A stretch of DNA of 64,000 bases from Chanos chanos (Eukaryota > Chordata > Actinopteri > Gonorynchiformes > Chanidae). Made by a program: the position numbers and the translations under genes. The stretch lies in assembly GCF_902362185.1 (NCBI RefSeq), contig NC_044509.1, positions 15,317,866-15,381,865 of the forward strand, written 5' to 3'. Within the stretch, counting starts at the first letter, position 1. Each line of letters begins with the position of its first letter. The notes beneath the pieces were generated by a model that was given only the letters and a program-made list of their open reading frames with translations, had not been told where the DNA came from and did not search any database. Below are positions 1 through 9,408 of this stretch, one piece after another.

Positions 1-490
1 AAACAACCCCTTTTTGTGCTATAAGCCCCTCCCCCAGAATATACCACATTCGTTCTGTTAAGTTAAAATAAGATAGTCATTAATTATCCCCTCCAATACA
101 TACACATAATCACAAACACAAATATACACTCTACAGTAATTGTGTGTGAGTGTAACCTGATAAAGACGGTAACGGTAAAACAAACAGTAAAGACGCTAAC
201 AAACATTTAAGTGTAATTGGGGGTGTTTGTGGGGTGTTTTAAACTGTAAGATTGGAACGTGAATTGGAAATGTTTGTGTGTATGGAACCGGATAACCTGC
301 TGCGTGCTTCGAGTGTGCACCCTCGAAGCTAACGCAATATGTTATTGGAATATGTGCATTATAGATATGTATGAATGACGTACACGTAACAAGACACAAA
401 CACGAACAAACACTGTACAATTACAGAAAAGTGGTTAGTTTGGGGGGGAGAAGGCGCCGCTCGCGGCCTGAGACAGAGCCCTCTGTCACA
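1..490 (-). repeat. 3' LTR of the gypsy element (truncated by window start)
   Basis: Base-for-base counterpart of 5005-5494 with a constant offset of 5004 and about six substitutions. It ends in CTCTGTCACA, the complement of the TGTGACAG start of the LTR. The rest of this LTR lies left of the window. Confidence 0.92.
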
Positions 491-499
491 TTACCTCCC

Positions 500-1459
500 T
501 CCTCTTCTGGATTGCCGAAGGTCGGCAATCTGGAAAGGTAATCAGCCATTAGATTTTGCTTTCCTGCCTTATGCCTGATGACGAATTTGTAGGGCTGCAG
601 TGCCAGGTACCACCTAGTCACCCATGCATTATGATCTTTCATGGTCTGGATCCAAGTCAGTGCTCGGTGGTCTGTGTCTAGGTCAAACTCCCGCCCCAGC
701 AGATAATACTGGAGGCTGTCTAGGGGCCCATTTTATGGTAAGGCACTCCTTCTCAATAGTAGAATACCTCTGCTCTCTGGGCAGCAGCTTCCGGCTGAGG
801 TATAGGACGGGACGCTCTTCTCCTGGCTTGCCCTGTGCCAGAACTGCCCCAACGCCCACAGCTGAGGCATCCACTTGCACCAGGAACCGCTTACCAAAGT
901 CTGGACTTTGGAGCACTGGGGACGCACACAAATGTCTCTTTAGTGTAACAAACGCCACCTCACACTCCTCTGTCCATTCGACCGGGTTCTTGGCTGTCTT
1001 ACTGGTGAGGTTGGTCAGGGGTGCAGCAATTGTGGAGAAATTAGGAATAAATCGGCAGTACCAACCTACAAGACCCAGGAATGACCTGACCTGTTTTCTG
1101 GTGCGGGGACGAGGGCTGTTCTGTATTGCCTCAACCTTATCCACTTGAGGCCGGACTGCTCCTCTGCCCACCAGGTACCCCAGGTATTTGGTTTCTGGCC
1201 TTGCCCACTCACACTTCTGCACATTCAGGGTGAGTCCTGCTTCCTGAATGCGTTGTAGAACCTTGCGGAGGTGCCGAAGATGGTCGTCCCAAGAACTACT
1301 AAAGATGACCACATCGTCCAAGTAAGCTGCACAGCAGTCTTCACAGTCCCGCAGCACACGGTCCATAGGTCGCTGGAAGGTGGCCGGCGCTCCATGTAAC
1401 CCAAACGGCATCACCGTAAACTGGAACAGGCCCATGGGGGTCCTGAAGGCAGCAAACAC
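500..1459 (-). pseudogene. reverse transcriptase - RNase H region of gypsy element
   Basis: Fossil. It shows RT motifs (TPMGLFQFTVMPFGL, the catalytic YLDDVVIFS, LGYLVG) and an RNase H region (QVDASAVGVGAVL, YSTIEKECL, and further on VTRWYLALQPY with ADYLSR). It lies downstream of integrase and ends close to the 3' LTR, so RNase H is the last pol domain, unlike ordinary gypsy elements where integrase is last. Broken, as stated for the whole element. Confidence 0.88.
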
Positions 1460-1477
1460 CCGCTGGAGCTCAGCTCT

Positions 1478-4400
1478 CTAGCCACTCTCCAGATGCTCCT
1501 GGTCCGCACTCCCCTGCTGCTGCCAAGCCTCCAAGTCTCCTCCATTTTCCTCATCTGCCTCCACTTTTCTCACTAACATCACCTGCGCAGTCTGTCTCTC
1601 CTTCCATTCTTTCATGAGGTTCACATGATACACCTGAGTCTCCTTGCCTTTATCTGGGTGGTGAACCTCATAGGTGACTGGACCCATCTTTCTAGTGATG
1701 GTGTAGGGCCCCTGCCACTTTGCCAGTAGCTTGCTGGTGGATGATGGAAGCAGCAGCAGAACCTTCTGTCCTGGCTGGTACTCACGGTGCCTGGCATACT
1801 TGTCGTACCACAGCTTTTGAGCCCTTTGTGCCTTCTGTAGGTTTTCCGCAGCCTCCTCCCTATACTTCTCAAGACGGTCCCTCATCTGCAGGACATATTG
1901 GACAATGCCAGTCTCTGAAGCAGCTGATTTGGCCCCCTCCCAGCTCTTCTTTAAGAGGTCCAGTGGTCCCTGAACTCTCCATCCGTAGACCAGCTCAAAT
2001 GGGGAGAACCCTGTGGACGCCTGGGGCACCTCCCTGTAAGCAAACAACAAGAATGGCAACCATTTATCCCAATTCTTCCCTGTGTCTGCCACGAACTTCC
2101 TCAGCATGTTCTTGAGGGTCTGGTTGAACCGTTCCACAAGCCCGTCGGTTTGGGGATGGTAGGGACTGGTCCTGATCGCCTTGATGCCCAACTGCTGATG
2201 TAGTTGTTGCATCAAGTGGGAGGTGAAGTTTGTCCCCTGGTCTGTCAAGATCTCCTCGGGAAATCCTACACGGAAGAACAACTGAACCAGAGCACTAATG
2301 ATTTTTGGGGTCGTGATGGAACAGAGTGGGAAGGCCTCAGGGTACCTGGTGGCATAGTCACAGATGACAAGGATATACTGGTACTCAGCACTGCTCTTCT
2401 CCAGGGGCCCCACGATGTCCATTGCAATCCGCTGGAATGGTGTGGAGATCACTGGCAATGAGTACAGAGGTGCTCTGTCAGACCTGCGGACGGCACCTGT
2501 TTTCTGACACACAGGACATGTTATGCAGTAGGACTGAACATCTGTATACATGGAAGGCCAGTAGAACCGGGAACTTAACCTAAGATATGTTTTTTGCAAG
2601 GCTAGGTGTCCAGCCCAAGGGATGGTGTGTGCGAGGTGGAGGACCAGGGGTCTACATGCGGTGGGAACAACCAACCGTTTACCATTTTCTCCTTCAACAT
2701 AAAGAATCCCATTTTCAACAAAAATACGTTCCCCACTATGACCCACACAGCTGCCCCCACCTGTACTTGCCTTCTCAAACATTGGTTTTAAAGACACATC
2801 AGCACATTGCAAAGCCCCAGTATTCTCAGGAATCTCCCATTCTCCAGCATCAAGCCCTGACACATCTGTTTTAGCTACTGGAGAACCCAAGTGTTTCTCC
2901 AAGCGCCGCTGACGGCGTGACTTTCTGGGCCCTTTGGTCCCGCCCTGGCACAGACTATCACATAAGTCTGGCAGTGGCTGCAGACCCGCCTTAGCTTGGG
3001 CCCTTGTAACAACAGGACATGAAATTTCCACATTCATTACATTTCCATCATTCAACACCAACAGATCAGATAACACTGGCAAATCTCTCCCCAAGACCAT
3101 ATCAGTAGGCAGGCTCTCAACCACCCCAGCATTTAACAAGTACATTTGATCTTTTATGTTGACTGTAATCTCCACCGTGGGGTACACCTTCCTGTCACCA
3201 TGTACACACTGGACAGCAATTTTTCTACTGTAGTTCATGTTACCCTCAGGGACCAAGTTCTTTTTTATGAGAGTCACAGAACTTCCAGTGTCCACTAGTG
3301 CCTGGACAGATTGACCATTAACAATGATTTCACATTTCATATCAGAGCCTTCCCCCTCCCAACCAGGACTGTCCCCCTCCCTTGGCACATAACAGAATCC
3401 CGTCAGTTTAGGTTTTCTTACTGGACAAACAGAAGCCTTATGACCTGGCTGCTGGCAGTAAAAACAAACTAGCCCTTTGCTCATATTTCGGCTGCTATTC
3501 CCCTTTACAGCCCCAACCCCAACAGGGTTACCTCCTTTGTCCCGATTGTCCCAGGGTGTTCTGGGTGTTGCCTGTGGTGGCAGCACGCTCCTTCGACGGG
3601 CGTTCAGGTATTGCTGGGCTAGCTTTGCGGCTGTCAGTCCATTGTCTGGATCATGCTCTTTGACCCAGGTTCTGACATCACCAGGCAGGACGTGCAGCAG
3701 CTGCTCCAGGATGATCATCTCGCTGATCTCCTTCTTGGTGCACTGGTCTGGACGAATCCAACGGCGGTACAGCCCCTTTAGGCAGTTGTAGGTCTCGGTG
3801 GGGGTCTCTCCAAGTGGTGGGGTGGTCTCTCGGAAGCGCTGGCGGTAGGTCTCTGGCGAAATGTTGAATTTTTCCAGCAACGCCTCCTTAAGGCCTGCAT
3901 AGGAGTTGGACCTCTCCTCGTCCATCGCTGTGTAGGCTTCCAGTGCTTTACCTGTCAACAATGGCACCAGGCGGCATGCCCACTCCTGCTCTGGCCATGC
4001 GCAGGTCCTGGCCATGCGTTCAAAGCGCAGGAGGTAATTTTCTATGTCCTCCCCTGGCTGGTAGATGGGCATCTTTGGCTCTTTGCAGTAAACCCTCTCA
4101 GCTGGGGATGGAGCGGGGCTGGTGTCTTGCTGGACAACGGGTGCAGTGGAGCGTCGGCGTGGTGTGGGTGTTGGGAGAGCCAATCGGGGACTTTCAGAAG
4201 CTGTTGTCACTTTTGTTGAGGTCTGATCAGGCTGAATGGGCACATCTGATGTGGTTGGTTGTGGTGTTTGCCGGATGATTGCTGCTAGGCCTCGGATCTC
4301 CTCCAGAAACCCTTCCTCCCGTCGTTGCTGGGCGGTGAGGAAGTCCCGCAGCAGCGCCACCATGCCTGACTCTGGGGCTGCGGCTTGGCTGGGAAGCCCT

Positions 4401-4504
4401 TGCTGTGGAGTGCTGGTTCTCGGACGCGCTCCCTGCCGCTCCGACTCCAACTCCTCCTCCACGGTATCCCAGCCCGCATCCTCTTTGGGGTCCGGCAGCT
4501 TCAT
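1478..4504 (-). pseudogene. gag - protease - integrase region of gypsy element
   Basis: Fossil polyprotein region. The gag start fits the ATG at 4504 (MKLPDPKED). In order it shows a retrotransposon gag domain, a zinc knuckle (CFYCQQPGHKASVC), a pepsin-like protease site (ALVDTGSSVTLI, then LGRDLP), an integrase H2C2 zinc finger (HTIPWAGH ... CPVCQ) and an integrase core (AMDIVGPL, TDQGTNF, PYHPQTDGLVERFNQTL), then a GPY/F-type tail (KWQGPYTI). Gag and protease are joined to integrase with no RT between, the diagnostic Gmr1-like arrangement. Part of a broken element. Confidence 0.88.
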
Positions 4505-4560
4505 CGTCTGGGACCGAAGGCCCGTCCTCCTCCTCACTGGCTGCACTGTTTTGCAGCTGA

Positions 4561-4580
4561 CCATCCCACTTCTGACACCA
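4561..4580 (-). other. Primer-binding site (tRNA-Leu-like)
   Basis: On the minus strand this reads TGGTGTCAGAAGTGGGATGG, close to the complement of the 3' end of tRNA-Leu. It begins two bases inside the 5' LTR edge, as expected for minus-strand priming. Confidence 0.75.
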
Positions 4581-4582
4581 AA

Positions 4583-4776
4583 TGTGGTAGGGTGAAGCCG
4601 AACCGGGGTTCGGGTTGCCCAAAACGCACCAAAAATAAACAAAAAAATGGCTCCGCCGCAAATAGCACGTAAGTGCAAGGTATTTTATTTACAGTGCAAC
4701 AAAAAAAATGGTCCAAACCAAAGTGAAGAAAAGTGAAAAAAAAATGTCCAAAATAGCAAATATTTACAGTGAAAGA

Positions 4777-4871
<95 letters not shown>

Positions 4872-5494
4872 AAAAAAACAAACAAACAAAAAATATATAG
4901 ATAAACAAATAAACAAACAAATCGCTACTTTCAATTCTCACTAAATTCAATTCACCACTCAACAGCTACTCTCTGTTCTCCTGACTCCCTCATCTACAAT
5001 GACCAAACAACCCCTTTTTGTGCTATAAGCCCCTCCCCCAGAACATACCACATTCGTTCTGTTAAGTTAAAATAAGATAGCCATTAATTATCCCCTCCAA
5101 TACATACACATAATCACAAACACAAATATACACTCTACAGTAATTGTGTGTGAGTGTAACCTGATAAAGACGGTAACGGTAAAACAAACAGTAAAGACGC
5201 TAACAAACATTTAAGTGTAATTGGGGGTGTTTGTGGGGTGTTTTAAACTGTAAGATTGGAACGTGAATTGGAAATGTTTGTGTATATGGAACCGGATAAC
5301 CTGCTGCGTGCTTCGAGTGTGCACCCTCGAAGCTAATGCAATATGTTATTGGAATATGTGCATTATAGATATGTATGAATGACGTACACGTAACAAGACA
5401 CAAACACGAACGAACACTGTACAATTACGGAAAAGTGGTTAGTTTGGGGGGGAGAAGGCGCCGCTCGCGGCCTGAGACAGAGCCCTCTGTCACA
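4583..5494 (-). repeat. 5' LTR of the gypsy element
   Basis: About 912 bp, TG...CA bounded (TGTGACAG... to ...CTACCACA on the minus strand), directly next to the tRNA-Leu-like primer-binding site at 4561-4580. It contains a TA/TG microsatellite at about 4782-4868. The same LTR family recurs as a solo LTR at 30529-31710, which holds an extra segment of about 330 bp absent from both LTRs here. Confidence 0.9.
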
Positions 5495-6607
5495 TGCGTA
5501 TTCTAAAGACCCTGAGCTTGCATCCATGTGCTTAACAGGGACTTTTGTCCACGTTTGCGAAGACAGGTGTGCAGAGCAGAGTGAGTGCATAATGTCTGAA
5601 AGGAAAGAAGAGTGGATTTGTCATAGCTGTCATGAAAACCTGAAGTCCGGTCACCTGCCAGCTGCTGCAGTTGCAAACAACCTTGCACTTGACCCCATAC
5701 CTGATGAACTGCAAGGGCTGAATGAACTGGAGAGACACATTGCAATTTTATACCTTTTGCTAAAATCGTTTCACTTCCAAAGGGTCAACAGCGTGCGATA
5801 CATGGAGCAGTGGTGTGTGTTCCATCTGAAGTGGAGTCAGCTGTTGAGTGTCTACCTAGACCACCATCCGAATCGAAACGTCTCAGGGTGAAGTTGAAGA
5901 GGTGCTTACGGTACAAAGGTCATTTTCAATTTCAAAATCTGGACATGAAGAAGGTGAGGATTGCCTTACTTAAATTAAAGGAGATTCATTCAGAATACAG
6001 AGGAGTATCTTTACGAGAGCATGCAGAGGATGATTATGTTAAAACATCAGACTATGCAAGGGGAGAGGACAACACTGAAGATGTTGATGATGAAAAAATT
6101 GATGACCACAACAAAGGGCAAGAATGTCCAACAACTGAAGCCCCATCTGATCAACAGGATAGTGTTGCGCAAAACCATGGAATTGCATTTGATTCATGTC
6201 TCCAGCCAGCTGATGTGCGCCAACAAATATTGTCATTTGGAGATAATATTGACTCCATTGCACCAGCAGAAGGAAATCAACCCGTCAACCTTTTCAGAAC
6301 TCTTAAATTAGAGTCCATGGCATTTCCGGTGCAATTCCACACAGGCAAGAACACATTTGATATATCAGAGCGACCAAAGAAGATCTCCCCAAGCAGATAT
6401 TTCAATGCTAGGCTGTTCAGTGCTGACAATCATTTTGTCATGGACACGAACTACATTTTCTTTGCCCAGTTTGTCACAGAGATGCACCTTGCCATGTCAA
6501 GTATGTCCATTCAGCTGTGCAAAGGCAAAATGTACACCAAAGATGGATGCAGGATTACAACACGTTTGTTAAAAAAACAGCATGAGGTGCAGAAACTTAG
6601 CAATTGA
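5495..6607 (+). pseudogene. Helitron (Helentron-type) protein fragment, N-terminal part
   Basis: A fragment of the large protein of fish Helitrons, which normally carries a Cys-rich N-terminus, a DUF6570-like segment, a Rep/HUH nuclease domain and a Pif1-type helicase for rolling-circle transposition. Visible parts are a Cys/His cluster (CEDRC, CHSCHENLKSG), PIPDELQGLNELERHIAILYL, then LKLKEIHSEYRGVS and ISPSRYFNARLFSADNHF, ending at RRITTRLLKKQHEVQKL-like sequence at the start of the Helitron N-terminal domain. The frame changes near 5800-5810 (5526-5800 in one frame, 5810-6607 in another), and coding homology stops at about 6600. The Rep motifs and helicase are absent. The open frame runs leftward to the LTR edge at 5495, so the LTR element appears to sit inside this coding sequence. 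Family from recognised protein motifs. Confidence 0.75.
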
Positions 6608-8849
6608 CCTGAATAGAACAATTCAGTGATTTCCATAGCCACTGTGTAACAGCACTTTACAGAGTCATCTTTGCAGATTTCAAATGATAAAAGGTGATAA
6701 AAGGCATTCTTCTTGTGTCTTAAGACTATTTGTATTAGGAAACTACTAGAAAACTGATGCCGTTGTCCTCATCAAAGCCACTGAACTGAGTGTTATGTAT
6801 ATTAACAACCTCCCATGATGGACCTGTTGAGAATTCAGTGAAATGAATTGCACAGTACTGTTGGAACTGCTGCCATAGACTTCTTTGTGTAACTACAGTG
6901 GTATACCTTCAATCACTAATAGTGTGTTTACTGAACTGATCTAAGGTGTGGCAGTTTTCTCTAAGGTTTGGTTATCCAACGATACTACTCTCAGGAGTCA
7001 GTGAAATTTCTTTAGAGAATTAATTAAAGGTTCGTTACATGTGTCTTTTATATGGAATGTTCTATGCAGATAAATAGTTAGTTCTCTTTACATATTACAT
7101 CAGATGTGACGTGTTGGGAATCAGTCGGGTTGCTGTGTTCACTATCATATTAAAAAACTCTAAAATGAACAACTACAATACAATAGCAGTTCAAAATATG
7201 TCACTACTTGGTCAAGGTTACACACAGTGACTACATTTACCTGCAGCCTCATTATCCTTTAATAAACCAACTAATAGCTTGATCAGTACAAATGATAGGC
7301 TATAAACACCTAAAACAGAATAGAGGAATATGACTGCGCTTGATCCAAACAAAAATTCTATCCGAACAAAAAGGTGATGTACATTCTCAATAATCTATTC
7401 AACAGAAAGATATTAAGCATTAACATCCACGTAAACACTTGAACGCAACCACTTTCATATGTAGAATCTTACGTGCTTTCTGCGCACGTTCTTTTGCGTC
7501 ACACAGCACGCTGACAAAACATGGTAATTGTGAAAAGCTGGCCTTCTGACAAAATGCATTTCGAGCTGAAAGCTTTAGAGGAATAAGTTCTTTAATTGGT
7601 GACTTCACCATCCCCTTGCTCGGTCATCCAACTGAGGATTAAAGCTACTTCTGTCTTATTAGCACTGACCTGCTGTTGTTCTGGAAATGTTGACACCAAA
7701 AGCTGCTCTTTGCCAATACAAGTATTGTGCAAATAAACAGATACTGTAAGCAGATGTAAATGCTGCAAAAGTGACATTTGGTGTGATATTAGAAGAGAAG
7801 GCCCACAAGCAGTTAAATCTGATATGTTATCTGATACTTTCAGATAACATAGTTGAATGATGAATAATTGAGGTGGCAGGTGATGTAACCCAGGAACTAT
7901 AAAGAGGAGTATGAGAGAGCTGCTTTTATGTATTAAAACTGGACACTAGTGGTTCCACCCTGAGTTGGAGATACAACAAAACAAAGACAAAGCAAACAAC
8001 AAAACAGGAGAGAGGAAAGGTAAGCAGACTCAGAAAACAATGAAGGGTGAAAGGTAGTAGCATGGAGACAGACAGTAACAAGAGAGGTGAGGAGGAAAGA
8101 GAGACAGCCCAACTACAGATAGCAACAGTATGAAAAAAAAATGACCAACAATATGAGAGAGAGAAAGAAAAGGCACTGACATCAGCATTGAATGAAAACA
8201 AAACGACAGATAGGAAGAGAGTAACAAAACACAGACAGTAGCTGTACAGAGGACAAAAGACAACAGGAAAGAGACAGACAAGACACAAGACACCGTCTCT
8301 AGTATATGCATAAAATTTAATTCTTTATGCTTCATGTGCACCAAACAGCACAATACAGCTTTTTCTAAATTACTGAGACATGGATTATTACCCTTTCACA
8401 AGCAGTGCACTAATGCTTTCAAGGTTATCAACTGATTCCCTGAAGGGCTACATCCCATTATAAAAATGTATGCAGTTCACTGTGAGGTGCTTTGGCTGAG
8501 TGTGTTAACCAACTAGCATGATATGCCTCTAACATCTGGAGATGTCAGTGTTTTAGGTTTGTTTAAACGAAAGCCTTAGATGATCTGGGCTCTTAATTTT
8601 GTCTCAGATACCTTAAAAACAGCGCATTCAGTACTGTTAAAAAAACATTCTTCTCAGGGAGAATTCCCCCTAGCTCCCTTACATTGCTCTGGGCCAAACC
8701 ATGTCTTCTTACAAATGCCCCTGCCTCTCATAGTATCAAACATCCACATTTGCCTAATTTTTTGCTTTGCTTACTGTCATCAAAACTCTGTGTATGTGTA
8801 GCAGAGCTATGTAATATTCCACTTGCCACATACTGTTTATCTATTTGAG
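6608..8849. other. Intergenic DNA without recognisable genes
   Basis: AT-rich sequence. No long open frame or known protein motif is seen. A perfect 11-bp inverted repeat with a 5-bp loop lies at 7824-7850 (ATGTTATCTGA / TCAGATAACAT). 7955-8300 is a purine-rich stretch whose antisense open frames are compositional. Confidence 0.6.
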
Positions 8850-9222
8850 CCCGTGACCCCGCCCCTCGTGCCTATACAGACTTGGGAAGTAAGACTCCGC
8901 CCCTTCTTCCCAGTCTTTTAACCGGTAACAGAGGGGTAGGTCGAAAAGTTTAATCACTCATTAATTTATTCAACCTTATGTTCCAAAATGATATCTAAGT
9001 TATTTTGTTTATTATTAATAATATTTTATGTAATATTAAAGAACACGTTGATGAAATATAACGTTTTTATATAGTTGTTTATAGTGATTAGCAGATGCAT
9101 ATCAGCTGTTTGACCGGCTGTCGCTGGGCAACGCAGCTAACATTTCTTTTTTTATAGTGTTTTCCTGTGGTTTCGGTGTTGCTGGAGAGTGAAGATACTG
9201 AAAGTGTTATTATTGTTGTCAG
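8850..9222 (+). other. Putative noncoding transcription unit: GC-box promoter, exon 1, intron, exon 2
   Basis: Exon 1 is inferred at 8899-8935 and exon 2 at 9158-9222. The 222-nt spacer 8936-9157 begins GTAGGT, has a CTAAC branch-like site near 9136-9140 and a T-rich tract, and ends TATAG. Exon 2 ends CAG and is followed by GTACAT, a plausible second donor. The boundaries come from an exactly joined copy of the two exons at 9307-9408. Upstream, two CCGCCCC-type GC boxes (near 8860 and 8897) and a pyrimidine-rich CTTCTTCCC start fit a TATA-less promoter. No ATG is present in the two exons. The gene is not recognised. Confidence 0.55.
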
Positions 9223-9306
9223 GTACATTTTAATTGTTTCATACGTTATTTTTATACATATATAAGATTATATAGTGTATATATAGTATCATTAGTTTTG
9301 TATATG

Positions 9307-9408
9307 GCCCCTTCTTCCCAGTCTTTTAACCGGTAACAGAGGGTGTTTTCCTGTGGTTTCGGTGTTGCTGGAGAGTGAAGATACTGAAAGTGTTATTATT
9401 GTTGTCAG
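9307..9408 (+). repeat. Intron-less copy of exon 1 + exon 2 of the adjacent unit
   Basis: 9307-9343 is identical to 8899-8935 (37 nt). 9344-9408 is identical to 9158-9222 (65 nt). The copy lies only 84 bp after the parental exon 2, and sequence similarity to the parent ends exactly where a GT donor begins in the parent. It fits a cDNA-derived copy or RNA-templated repair product. The sequence after 9408 may be a third exon or unrelated genomic DNA. Confidence 0.7.

Larger units (their letters stand above)
1..5494 (-). mobile_element. Ty3/gypsy LTR retrotransposon, Gmr1-like domain order
   Basis: Fossil LTR retrotransposon read on the minus strand. Two direct LTRs bound it: 4583-5494 (5' LTR) and 1-490 (3' LTR, cut by the window edge). 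A primer-binding site matching the 3' end of tRNA-Leu lies at 4561-4580, and a purine-rich tract (minus strand) lies at 491-509 beside the 3' LTR. Internal parts in transcription order are gag with a CCHC knuckle, aspartic protease, integrase, then reverse transcriptase and RNase H. Integrase before RT is the order of the Gmr1-like group of vertebrate gypsy elements. By eye the two LTR copies differ at about six of 490 positions (roughly 1%), so the insertion is young. The coding part is broken, with about two or three breaks. Confidence 0.9.

Noticed and set aside
7926-8353. Hydrophobic antisense open frames of 107-120 codons
   Set aside because: Product of a purine-rich stretch. No start context, domain or duplicate.
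8899-9408. Ngaro/DIRS-type split direct repeats
   Set aside because: The A1-B1-A2B2 order fits, but the body is only 222 bp, no recombinase is present, and the boundaries coincide with GT-AG splice sites.
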